A stretch of 14,229 nt of DNA from Rudanella sp. GTDB lineage: Bacteria; Bacteroidota; Bacteroidia; Cytophagales; Spirosomataceae. The position numbers were made by a program, and so were the translations under genes. Location: assembly GCA_026785985.1 (NCBI GenBank), contig JAJAYX010000714.1:1-14229 (forward strand), in the 5' to 3' direction. A model generated the notes under the pieces. It saw nothing but the letters and a program-made list of their open reading frames with translations, ran no database searches and was not told the origin of the DNA. Positions 7,474 to 14,229 of this stretch are shown here, piece by piece (position 1 is the first letter of the stretch; each line of letters begins with the position of its first letter).

Positions 7474-7674
7474 ATGAATCGTAATCGCCGACTCTTTGTT
7501 ATTATTTTTCTGGCGTTTCTGTTCGTCGTCATCCTGATTACTATCGACATGGCCCGACGAACGACTGCCCCCTGGAATCGTCGCAAACAGGTGGAGCGGG
7601 CACTGCCCGGCGAAACACAATCGGCTGTCGATGGCACCGCTATCGACACCACAGATCTGGATACGCTGAGGTAA
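7474..7674 (+). CDS. Small single-pass membrane protein, unknown function
   Basis: 66 residues from ATG 7474. A basic N-terminus (MNRNRRL) is followed by one strong hydrophobic helix (residues 7-25, LFVIIFLAFLFVVILITID), then a basic patch (ARR, NRRK) and an acidic, Thr/Asp-rich tail (TAIDTTDLDTLR). This suggests a small inner-membrane protein. No family recognised. It follows the SixA-like gene by 36 nt, across the stem-loop, and is likely part of the same transcript. Codon use resembles the neighbours, which together with the clear helix supports a real gene. Confidence 0.65.
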   Translation: MNRNRRLFVIIFLAFLFVVILITIDMARRTTAPWNRRKQVERALPGETQSAVDGTAIDTTDLDTLR

Positions 7675-7712
7675 AAAGTCTCAGGTCTGGCAAAATCACA
7701 TTTGGCTGATTC

Positions 7713-8588
7713 TCATAAACTCTCTTTCAGCACGGCCACGAAAGCGTCTACATCGTTCTGGTCGTTATAGACGTTGGGCGAAACCCGCAACGCCCGGCCT
7801 CGCACCGAAACCGACACTTTTCGGGCCAGCAATGCCTGCTGAACCGCCACCGGATGGGCCGTGTTGGGCAACCACAGTCCCAGCAAATGATGGCTTCGCC
7901 AGGGGGCGTCTTCCACACGGCATCCCACGGCTTCAAGGTCCGTGAGGGCATCGGCCATCAGGTCGCGGGCATACGCCTGAATGGTTTCGGGCTTCCAGTG
8001 CGTTAGCTGGTCAAGGGATGCTTCGAGCATGGGCATGTGGATAAAATGGCTCTGTTCACCCACATTGTAGCGGTAGGCCTTCGGGCGATACATGGGTTGG
8101 TATTCGGTCAGGCGGTGAAACTGTTCGCTGTTCACGCGGGCCATCCAGGTTTCTTCAAGCGGGATTCCCTCATCGAAGGCTTCGCCAAAATACGCCAAAC
8201 CCGTTGAATACGGCCCCATCAGCCATTTATAGCCCACACAAACCAGCGCCCCCCGTTTGCGGTGCAGGTTACGCGCCACCACACCCATTGCGTAGGACAC
8301 CGACGGAACCACAGCGATGCGGTCGGGATCAACAGTTCCACTGCCCTGCGTTTCTGAGTTCCGGTTGCTGATGAGACCTGAAAAAAGTTGCCGTACCCGC
8401 ATGGGTTGCTCAAAAAAATGAGTGGCCGTGAGCGAAAATGGGTTGGTTTGCCGACTAATGGCAGCCACGCCTGCCTCTTCGACAGCCCGGCTAAATGGCC
8501 TGCGTGTGGCGCAGTTGAGATAGTGAATATCCGCTGGCAACGAAAATTTGTCCTTTTGACACGTGAGTTGGCGACGATTAGCGACCAT
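7713..8588 (-). pseudogene. Class-V PLP-dependent aminotransferase with large internal in-frame deletion
   Basis: The frame from ATG 8588 codes for 291 residues; longer starts would run into the divergent methyltransferase gene. The N-terminal part (LPADIHYLNCA ... VDPDRIAVVPSVSYAMGVVARNLHRKRG) is that of a fold-type-I class-V aminotransferase of the cysteine desulfurase/selenocysteine lyase type. The next residues are ALVCVGYKWLMGPYSTGLAYFG, the PLP-lysine segment (K121). In full-length relatives these two pieces are separated by roughly 100 residues holding the central strands, the conserved histidine/asparagine and the Asp that pairs with the PLP nitrogen (D-x-x-Q). All of that is missing, with the junction near 8250-8256. 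The C-terminal domain is intact to the TGA. The lysine alone cannot hold PLP correctly, so I expect no activity. The frame was kept, which is unlike a sequencing error. Confidence 0.75.
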
Positions 8589-8634
8589 TCTGGAAAATTG
8601 GTTGTTTTTTTGTAAAGACCGCAACGGCGGACTG

Positions 8635-8646
8635 GCAAAATTTTGC
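8635..8646. promoter_or_regulatory. 12-bp palindrome between divergent genes
   Basis: GCAAAATTTTGC is a perfect palindrome in the 70-nt gap between the divergent starts at 8588 and 8659. It lies 13 nt before the methyltransferase ATG. It could be an operator, but AT-rich palindromes of this size arise by chance. Confidence 0.2.
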
Positions 8647-8658
8647 ATCTCTACAAAA

Positions 8659-9252
8659 ATGAACAAGATTATCTCTTTCGTAAAGCGGAAAATCTTCCGC
8701 ATCAACCGCGACCGCTGGAACCATCAATACAACAAAGGTCTTTGGGATGGCCTCAAGGCAATGGACGAACTCGCCCGGTTCAGCGTGATTGTGGGGTATG
8801 TTAAATTCCTGAAACCCACCCAGAACGGGCATGGCCCTCATATTCTGGAAATTGGTTGTGGCGAAGGCTTGCTGCAACAGCGGCTGCAATCGCAAAATTA
8901 TGACCGCTTTGTCGGCACCGACATATCGGATCTGGCTATTCAGAAAGCAGCCGCCGACGCAGGCGATGGCAAATGCACTTATCTGGTGGCCGATATGGAT
9001 ACGTATAAGCCTGACGGCCAGTTTGATATGGTTATTTTTAATGAGGTCATTTACTACAGCAGGCATCCTTTGAAAACCCTGCAACGGCTGGCCACCTACC
9101 TCAAACCCGACGGCCTGCTCATTGTGACCATCAACGACCACAAACACAGTACCGAACTCTGGGAAGCCATCAAAGACGGATTCTCCCTGCTCGACGAAGC
9201 CACGACCATCACCTCAAAGGGCAAATGTGTTTGTAAGGTGTTGAGGGGGTGA
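8659..9252 (+). CDS. Class I SAM-dependent methyltransferase
   Basis: 197 residues from ATG 8659. The frame is open further up, but those codons lie in the upstream gap and lack family character. Rossmann-fold motif I is HILEIGCGEG (residues 61-70). The acidic end of strand 2 is VGTDIS (D88), motif II is VADMD (110-114), then FDMVIFNEVIYY (122-133) and the post-motif LKPDGLLIVTIND (148-160). This is the Methyltransf_11/23 type, commonly acting on small molecules or natural products. The substrate is unknown. The C-terminus is short and the protein lacks a recognisable extra substrate domain. It is divergent from the damaged aminotransferase and has no downstream partner. Confidence 0.88.
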   Translation: MNKIISFVKRKIFRINRDRWNHQYNKGLWDGLKAMDELARFSVIVGYVKFLKPTQNGHGPHILEIGCGEGLLQQRLQSQNYDRFVGTDISDLAIQKAAADAGDGKCTYLVADMDTYKPDGQFDMVIFNEVIYYSRHPLKTLQRLATYLKPDGLLIVTINDHKHSTELWEAIKDGFSLLDEATTITSKGKCVCKVLRG

Positions 9253-9507
9253 AAGGGAGCATCCCGACGTTGCGCCGGGCGTAATTATTAACCTGAAATC
9301 TAACGGCTACACTAGCACGTATATACAACATGGCATCGGAGTGATTGCCATTCAACATTTTGTTTAAGCAAACTGACCATCAGTTTGATGGCGAAAAGAT
9401 TGGTTTTGAAAGTACGGCATGATTTATGCAATAAATTTTATATTATCATTCATACAATCATTGAGTAATAACATAGTGGTTTAGGTTAGGGTTAACAGGA
9501 GTATGGG
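9253..9507. other. Intergenic stretch without recognisable gene
   Basis: 255 nt, clearly more AT-rich than its surroundings from about 9285 on. I see no ORF with coding character, no tRNA and no known riboswitch. It leads into the terminator at 9508-9543, so it could be a long 3' UTR of the methyltransferase gene or hold a small RNA. Confidence 0.4.
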
Positions 9508-9543
9508 ACTCCCCGTGGTCAATGACGACGGGGAGTTTTTTTT
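9508..9543 (+). terminator. Rho-independent terminator (plus strand)
   Basis: ACTCCCCGT (9508-9516) and ACGGGGAGT (9528-9536) form a perfect, GC-rich 9-bp stem with an 11-nt loop, followed by a run of eight T (9536-9543). It overlaps the last codons of the minus-strand xerD gene. On the minus strand no T run follows, so it serves plus-strand transcription. Confidence 0.8.
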
Positions 9544-10439
9544 CGTCCCCTCGGATGATAGTCGATCATAGTTTGGGTGAGAAAATCGCGGTCGAGGTGG
9601 GTGTAGATTTCGGTGGTGGTAATGGATTCGTGGCCCAGCATCTGCTGCACGGCCCGGAGGTCGGCCCCGCCCTCGATCAGGTGCGTGGCAAACGAATGAC
9701 GGAATGTGTGTGGACTAATGGTTTTGCGAATGCCCACCTCGGCGGCCACCCGCTTAATCATGGTAAACACCGAAATCCGTGATAACGAACTGCCCCGCTG
9801 ATTCAGGAAAACCCGGTCGAGGGCTTCTTTTTTTACATTGAGCATTACCCGCACCGAGTCGATATAAAGCTGGGTGTAGTCCATGGCATCCTTGCCAATG
9901 GGCACCAGCCGAACTTTGCTTCCCTTGCCCATTACTCGCAAAAATCCCACGTCGAAATAGCAGTTCGTGATTCGCAAATCGAGCAGTTCCGACACCCGCA
10001 ACCCCGAACTATAAAGCACTTCGATCATGGCCCGGTCGCGGGGGCCTGCCGGGGTGGAGAGGTCGATGGAGTCGAGCATCAACTCGATTTCGGGAAAACT
10101 GAGCGTGTCGGGCAATTTCCGAACAGTTTTGGGGCCTTCGATCAGTTGGGTCGGGTCGTGGTCGATCAGGTTTTCAAACAGCAGGTATTTGTAGAACGAT
10201 TTCAGCCCCGACAGAATCCGGGCCTGGCTCTGCGCCGACAGGCCCAACTCGCTCAGATAAGCCAGGAACCCAAACAAATGCCCTTCGTTTACCTGTGTGG
10301 GGTTCACTGCCGCGCCATGCAGCGACAGGTATTGCCACAACTTAACGGCATCATGTTCATAGGCCTCCACCGAGTTTTCGGCAAGCGACCGTTCGAGTTT
10401 CAGATAACTAATGAAGCTGTTGATATAACTTTGCCACAT
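9519..10439 (-). CDS. xerD: Tyrosine recombinase XerD/XerC
   Basis: 306 residues from ATG 10439; upstream codons in frame belong to the aroQ region. An N-terminal SAM-like core-binding domain (residues 1-90, YLKLERSLAENSVEAYEHD) is followed by the catalytic domain. The active-site set is complete: R148 (SSGLRVSELL), K172 (GKGSKVR), H244 and R247 (HTFRHSFATHL), H270 (LGHES) and nucleophile Y279 (TEIYTHLD). Length and motifs fit the chromosomal XerC/D recombinases that resolve chromosome dimers at dif with FtsK. No integrase features or att sites are nearby, so a housekeeping role is favoured; C versus D cannot be settled here. The last seven residues (KKTPRRH with the preceding Lys) are coded inside the terminator hairpin and its T run. 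Divergent from aroQ with 16 nt between the starts. Confidence 0.92.
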   Translation of the reverse strand: MWQSYINSFISYLKLERSLAENSVEAYEHDAVKLWQYLSLHGAAVNPTQVNEGHLFGFLAYLSELGLSAQSQARILSGLKSFYKYLLFENLIDHDPTQLIEGPKTVRKLPDTLSFPEIELMLDSIDLSTPAGPRDRAMIEVLYSSGLRVSELLDLRITNCYFDVGFLRVMGKGSKVRLVPIGKDAMDYTQLYIDSVRVMLNVKKEALDRVFLNQRGSSLSRISVFTMIKRVAAEVGIRKTISPHTFRHSFATHLIEGGADLRAVQQMLGHESITTTEIYTHLDRDFLTQTMIDYHPRGRKKTPRRH

Positions 10440-10455
10440 AACTCTAGTGGGTACT

Positions 10456-10881
10456 ATGAAAAAGATCCTGATCCTGAACGGCCCCAACCTCAACCTGTTA
10501 GGCAAGCGAGAGCCGCATATTTACGGTAGCCGCACCTTTGTCGATTACCTTAAAACAATCGAGGAGAAGTTTCCGGAGGTGCAAATTCACTATTTTCAGT
10601 CAAATCATGAAGGTGAACTGATTGATAAAATTCACGAACTCGGTTTCACCATCGACGGTATCGTGATCAACGCGGGTGCCTATACCCACACCTCCATTGC
10701 CATTGCCGATGCGCTGTCGGCCATCACGGCCCCGACCGTGGAGGTGCATATTTCCAATGTTCACGCCCGCGAGTCGTTCCGGCACCACAGCTACCTCTCG
10801 GCCAAATGCAAAGGCGTTATTGTGGGGTTGGGGCTAATGGGATATGAGATGGCCGTGCAGTATTTGCTCAGTGAACCATGA
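10456..10881 (+). CDS. aroQ: 3-dehydroquinate dehydratase, type II
   Basis: 141 residues from ATG 10456 (a GTG three codons earlier is less likely). It has the type II signature ILNGPNLNLLGKREPHIYG at the N-terminus. Active-site residues by comparison with the M. tuberculosis enzyme: R18 and Y23 in the flexible lid, N72 and H78 (INAGAYTHTS), H98 and S100 (VEVHISNVHARE) and R109. The enzyme dehydrates 3-dehydroquinate to 3-dehydroshikimate in the shikimate pathway, as a dodecamer in the cytoplasm. The stop overlaps the next start (ATGA, 10878-10881), so the two genes are translationally coupled. Its promoter must lie within the first codons of the divergent xerD gene. Confidence 0.97.
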   Translation: MKKILILNGPNLNLLGKREPHIYGSRTFVDYLKTIEEKFPEVQIHYFQSNHEGELIDKIHELGFTIDGIVINAGAYTHTSIAIADALSAITAPTVEVHISNVHARESFRHHSYLSAKCKGVIVGLGLMGYEMAVQYLLSEP

Positions 10882-11897
10882 CTACTTTTTACCCCGGTCC
10901 ATCCAAAGTTTATCCTGAAGTAGCCTCCTACGCAGCCGAGGCAGTGCAGTCGGGCGTGGTGAGCCTGAACCACCGCAGCGCGGGGTTCACGGACATTGTC
11001 CGCGAAACGGTTCGGCTGCTGCATGAGAAACTGGCCATTCCAGCGGAGTATCACATTGCCCTGGTCTCGTCGGCAACGGAGTGCTGGGAGATAGTGGCTC
11101 AGTCGCTTACGACCAAAACCACGTTGCACCCCACCACCGGGGCGTTTGGTGAAAAATGGCGGGACTACGCTCATCGTATCCGACCTTTCGATGCGGGGAA
11201 AGCCGACATCCTCTGTGTGGTGCAGAACGAAACGTCCAACGGCACACAGGTATCGCGGGAGCAGTTGACCAAATGGCGGCAGGAGGTGCCTGCTGACTGG
11301 CTGATCGCGGTGGATGCCGTCTCGTCGATGGCGGGCATTGCCCTCGACTGGCCACAGGCCGATGTCTGGTTCGCTTCGGTGCAGAAGTGCTTTGGCCTGC
11401 CTGCCGGGCTGGCCGTAATGGTTTATTCGCCCAGGGCACTGGAGCGGGCCACGGCTATTGGCGAACGGGCGCATTACAACAGCCTGTTGTTTATGCACGA
11501 AAACTTCCTCAACTATCAAACGCCCTACACCCCTAACGGACTCGGTATTTATTGCCTGATGAGGATGTTGCAACAGGTGCCCCCCATTGCCGAAGTGGAT
11601 GCCCGCACCCGGCAGCGAGCCACTGAATGGTTTGCCTTTTTTGAGGAGGAAGTGGCTCATTTGCCGTTTCACCTGCTGATTAATGATCCCATTTTCCGCT
11701 CCGACACCGTGATTGCCGTGGAAGGAGCCGAAGCCACCATCAAAACTGTTAAAGCCGCTGCGCTGGAAGCGGGTATCACCCTCGGCAACGGCTATGGAAA
11801 ATGGAAAGACACCACCTTCCGCATTGCCAACTTCCCGGCGATAACAGATACCGAAATCAAGCAATTAAAGGCATTTTTTCGTATATTTACGGGTTAG
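10878..11897 (+). CDS. Class-V aminotransferase, SerC/AGXT-like
   Basis: 339 residues. The N-terminal FYPGPSKVYPEV and the SLNHRSAGF motif are shared by phosphoserine aminotransferases and alanine-glyoxylate type enzymes. The PLP region has VSSATECWE (phosphate loop), VDAVSS with D146 facing the pyridine nitrogen, and SVQKCFGLPAG with the Schiff-base K170. The small domain closes with YGKWKDTTFRIANFP. All key parts are present, unlike the other class-V enzyme in this window. It probably transfers an amino group between glutamate and 3-phosphohydroxypyruvate or a related oxoacid. A role as SerC is plausible, but the assignment within the family is uncertain, so no symbol is given. It overlaps aroQ by 4 nt and precedes ruvA by 29 nt. 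Confidence 0.85.
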   Translation: MTTFYPGPSKVYPEVASYAAEAVQSGVVSLNHRSAGFTDIVRETVRLLHEKLAIPAEYHIALVSSATECWEIVAQSLTTKTTLHPTTGAFGEKWRDYAHRIRPFDAGKADILCVVQNETSNGTQVSREQLTKWRQEVPADWLIAVDAVSSMAGIALDWPQADVWFASVQKCFGLPAGLAVMVYSPRALERATAIGERAHYNSLLFMHENFLNYQTPYTPNGLGIYCLMRMLQQVPPIAEVDARTRQRATEWFAFFEEEVAHLPFHLLINDPIFRSDTVIAVEGAEATIKTVKAAALEAGITLGNGYGKWKDTTFRIANFPAITDTEIKQLKAFFRIFTG

Positions 11898-11926
11898 AAA
11901 CAACGTAAACGAGACCCAATTCGGGA

Positions 11927-12523
11927 ATGATTGCATACTTAGACGGAACGCTGGCCTACAAAGAGCCAACCTACGCCATTATCGACATAAAAGGCGTGGG
12001 CTATGCGGTTCACATTTCTTTAGCTACTTATTCAACCCTGCCTGCGGGGGGCGACAAACTTAAACTCTTTATTCACCACATTTTTCGCGAGGATGCTCAA
12101 CTCCTGTTTGGGTTTGCCAATGCCGACGAGCGGTCGCTGTTCCAGGACTTGATCAGCGTGTCGGGTGTGGGGCCAAACACAGCCCTGATGGCTCTGTCGG
12201 CCCTGACTCCCTCGGAACTCCGAATGGCTATTTTGTCGGAAAACGTGCGGGTGGTGCAGGGCATTAAGGGTGTGGGGGCCAAAACGGCGCAGCGCATTAT
12301 CCTGGAACTGAAAGACAAAATGAAAAAGGCGGGTGTCATTCCCGATGGCCCCACCTACCGGCAGGCCGCTGGTTTGAATCCCATTCGCGAGGAAGCCCTG
12401 GCGGCATTGGTAGCCCTTGGTTTCCAGCGTTCGCTGGCCGAAAAAAACGTCGATGCCATCCTCAACAGTGCCGATGGTGCCGACCTGAGCGTCGAAGACG
12501 TAATCCGCAGGGGACTGCGATAA
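11927..12523 (+). CDS. ruvA: Holliday junction branch migration protein RuvA
   Basis: 198 residues from ATG 11927, the normal length. Domain I is an OB fold (MIAYLDGTLAYKEPTYAIIDIKGVGYAV). Domain II has two helix-hairpin-helix motifs (LISVSGVGPNTALMAL, 75-90; GIKGVGAKTAQRIILEL, 112-128) that hold the junction DNA. Domain III (about 152-198, REEALAALVALGF ... VEDVIRRGLR) binds the RuvB motor. RuvA tetramers bind Holliday junctions and load RuvB for branch migration. ruvB and ruvC are not in the window, as is usual where ruvA stands next to sprA in Bacteroidota. The TAA at 12521-12523 is followed at once by a hairpin repeat. Confidence 0.98.
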   Translation: MIAYLDGTLAYKEPTYAIIDIKGVGYAVHISLATYSTLPAGGDKLKLFIHHIFREDAQLLFGFANADERSLFQDLISVSGVGPNTALMALSALTPSELRMAILSENVRVVQGIKGVGAKTAQRIILELKDKMKKAGVIPDGPTYRQAAGLNPIREEALAALVALGFQRSLAEKNVDAILNSADGADLSVEDVIRRGLR

Positions 12524-12593
12524 CAGTGAACAACAAGCAGCGAACAGCGAACAGTTATGTTGGTCACACAGTAAAACTGCTGGCTGCTCACTG
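12524..12593. repeat. Diverged copy of the CAGTGAACA repeat, after ruvA
   Basis: Starting on the base after the ruvA stop, CAGTGAACAACAAGC (12524-12538) pairs at 12 of 15 positions with GCTGGCTGCTCACTG (12579-12593). Between them are short tandem AGCGAACAGCGAACAG units. The flanks match the ends of the element at 4128-4233. It fills part of the 178-nt gap before sprA; the rest of the gap shows no clear feature. Confidence 0.65.
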
Positions 12594-12701
12594 GTAATTG
12601 TTGACCGTAAATACGATTGGCACGATGTTCGCCGTTTCAACTACAGACCTGTGCAGAAGCCTTCGTGTGATCTGTCCAAACACCGATTTGACGCATTTCC
12701 A

Positions 12702-14229
12702 ATGGTGAACCCTTACTTTGTTCACAACTCCCTTTTCCTGCCCTTCCTTACGCTTCGTCGTCGTGTGCGTCGACAGGCCGTAATTCGGGTATCAACGACC
12801 ACACTACTGGCTTTCACCGTTTTAGGGGCGGTGAGTGGATCGGTTATGGCCCAAAATGGGCGTCGGGGAACCGTTCCCCGGCGCACAGCACCCAATCCAG
12901 AGGCTGTTCAGGCCGACAGTCTTCGGCGAGCCAATGCCAGGCAAGCCATTCAGGATAAGGCTGATAGCATCAGGGCGGTTCGTTCGGCAAACCGCCGACC
13001 AACCGTTAACTGGCCGGATCGGTATGCCACCCGTTTTTCGGAGAAAACCTCCCGTTCGCCGTTTATTCTGCGCGACCCCAAAGCCGTGGGGACCGATGTA
13101 CGCCTGGACAATCAGAAGAATGTGTCGGTGTATGAACGTGTGGGATCCGGGGCAGGGGGTTTAGGGCAGGGGGCACAGGGTGTGGGAACATCCCCAACAT
13201 CCGGCACAAACCCTTCAACCGACCCGTCGGACCGCCTTCGCCCCATGCCGCAGGCTGGGTCGTTGCCCTTCCGGCCGGGCGAATCAATTCCGTTCAACGA
13301 TTATAACGTAGTACAGAATCAGCGGGCCGAACGGTCGCTTTGGCGGGAATATAGTTCGCAGCGCGATGGGCAAAGTGCCACAAAAGGGCGGGGATTATTC
13401 CCTAAACTCGAACTGCCATCCTCCGTAGATCGTCTTTTTGGCGGCACTTCTGTCGATTTCAAGCCCAATGGGTTTGTAATGCTCGACTTTGGCTATCTGC
13501 ATCAATTCATTGATAATCCGCAGATTCCGGTGCAGCAACGGCGGCAGGGAAACTTCCTGTTCAACGAGCAGATCAACATCAACTTTAATGGCAAAATCGG
13601 GGAACGGCTCGGTATGCTGGCCAACTTCGACACGAAAGCCAGTTTCAATTTCGAGAACGCCCTCAAACTGAACTACAAACCAGAGGGTCTGGTGCCCGGT
13701 CTACCCAAATTACCCAATGCCCCGAACCTGAGCCAGGGTTTGGGCGCACCCTCCGTACCAGATTTCACACCCAAAAGCGAAAATATTCTCCAGGGGCTGG
13801 AACTGGGTAACATAAGCTGGCCCATTAATAGCCAATTGATTCCGGGCGTTCAAAACCTGTTCGGGGTAAAAACCCAGTTGCGGTTCGGGCGGTTAAACGC
13901 CACCATTGTCGGCTCTCAGCAACGCTCCAAGAAACAGGAAATTACGCTTCGGGCGGGGCAGGTTGGCCGCCCGTTCGAGCTTCGCGCTGATCAGTACGAC
14001 GAAAACCGGCACTTCTTTCTGTCGCAGTTTTTTCGGGATAATTATGAGCGCGGCTTAAAGTCGCTGCCCATGATCACGACTGGCGTAAACATCACGCGGG
14101 TAGAGGTTTACGTAACCAACCGTACCAACACCACCGAGTCGCTCCGCAACATTGCGGGTTTCTCGGACCTGGGCGAAAACCGGCGGCTCAACAGCCCCAA
14201 CAACCCCAATGTGCAGATTATTGCGGGTG
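12702..14229 (+). CDS. sprA: Type IX secretion/gliding motility protein SprA, N-terminal part (runs off window)
   Basis: 509 codons are present from ATG 12702 and the frame is open to the edge; whole SprA proteins have about 2,300-2,500 residues. An unusually long basic N-region (RRRVRRQ, 20-25) precedes the signal core (LLAFTVLGAVSGSVMA, cut about residue 50). A variable region (51-250) has a Gly/Ser/Pro-rich linker (about 148-176). The conserved SprA part starts near FGGTSVDFKPNGFVMLDFGY (246-265). Then come RRQGNFLFNEQ, KIGERLGMLANFDTKASFNFEN, LFGVKTQLRFGRL and RADQYDENRHFFLSQFFRDNYE. SprA is the giant 36-strand beta-barrel translocon of the type IX secretion system in the outer membrane. 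About 33 residues (328-360) are inserted in the loop after KLNYKPEG. Start choice is moderately sure, since the frame stays open upstream. Confidence 0.93.
   Translation, partial: MVNPYFVHNSLFLPFLTLRRRVRRQAVIRVSTTTLLAFTVLGAVSGSVMAQNGRRGTVPRRTAPNPEAVQADSLRRANARQAIQDKADSIRAVRSANRRPTVNWPDRYATRFSEKTSRSPFILRDPKAVGTDVRLDNQKNVSVYERVGSGAGGLGQGAQGVGTSPTSGTNPSTDPSDRLRPMPQAGSLPFRPGESIPFNDYNVVQNQRAERSLWREYSSQRDGQSATKGRGLFPKLELPSSVDRLFGGTSVDFKPNGFVMLDFGYLHQFIDNPQIPVQQRRQGNFLFNEQININFNGKIGERLGMLANFDTKASFNFENALKLNYKPEGLVPGLPKLPNAPNLSQGLGAPSVPDFTPKSENILQGLELGNISWPINSQLIPGVQNLFGVKTQLRFGRLNATIVGSQQRSKKQEITLRAGQVGRPFELRADQYDENRHFFLSQFFRDNYERGLKSLPMITTGVNITRVEVYVTNRTNTTESLRNIAGFSDLGENRRLNSPNNPNVQIIAG

Noticed and set aside
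8120..8136. Further copy of the GAACAG repeat inside the aminotransferase
   Set aside because: The short match codes for VNSEQF, which fits the protein's own sequence at that place, and lacks the inverted partner. Chance similarity is likelier.
9503..9571. Small plus-strand ORF (ATG GGA CTC CCC ...) preceded by AGGAG-like bases
   Set aside because: 22 codons that run straight through the terminator stem and T run; the resemblance to a start site is probably accidental.
9519..10439. Phage or genomic-island integrase
   Set aside because: It has XerC/D length and motifs, sits beside aroQ, and has no att repeats, tRNA or cargo genes nearby.
10791..11864. Long open frame (357 codons) on the minus strand opposite the SerC/AGXT-like gene
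   Set aside because: It mirrors a clear PLP enzyme and aroQ end on the plus strand; its translation has no domain-like order and is rich in His/Arg/Gly as expected of an antisense frame.
12032..12640. 202-codon minus-strand frame opposite ruvA and the following repeat
   Set aside because: It is the antisense of a complete RuvA and no start or domain supports it.

Overview
The window looks like a chromosomal segment of a Bacteroidota bacterium, most likely a Cytophagales member of the Spirosoma type. This is inference. It rests on the pair ruvA then sprA (SprA is the type IX secretion translocon, confined to this phylum), on promoter-like TTG/TAnnTTTG signals, on the absence of strong Shine-Dalgarno sites, and on the family style of the proteins. 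No plasmid, phage, IS element, CRISPR array, rRNA or tRNA gene was recognised.

Layout. 1-1412 (+): a membrane sensor histidine kinase, cut by the left edge and split by a one-base frameshift. 1417-2184 (-): an exported GDPD/PI-PLC-like phosphodiesterase. 2322-2921 (+): only the C-terminal part of an enolase-superfamily enzyme. 2944-4125 (-) and 4228-5184 (-): a ChrA-type transporter and a 2-oxoglutarate/Fe(II) oxygenase, separated by a 14-nt tandem and inverted repeat. 5388-6080 (-): an exported Mn-type superoxide dismutase. 6352-7674 (+): a lipoprotein, a SixA-like histidine phosphatase and a one-helix membrane protein. 7713-8588 (-): a class-V aminotransferase that has lost about 100 internal residues. 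8659-9252 (+): a SAM methyltransferase, then about 250 nt without a gene ending in a strong terminator. 9519-10439 (-): XerD-like recombinase. 10456-14229 (+): aroQ, a SerC/AGXT-like aminotransferase, ruvA and the first 509 codons of sprA.

How the genes relate. The right part is a housekeeping block: shikimate pathway (aroQ), amino-acid metabolism, Holliday-junction branch migration (ruvA), chromosome dimer resolution (xerD), and secretion and gliding (sprA). The left part is a loose collection of short units with frequent strand switches and three damaged genes. I found no convincing new multi-gene system. The points most worth a second look are the repeat element that starts at or covers stop codons at two loci, the in-frame deletion that spares the PLP lysine of the aminotransferase, the kinase frameshift, and the unexplained terminator-bounded gap before xerD.
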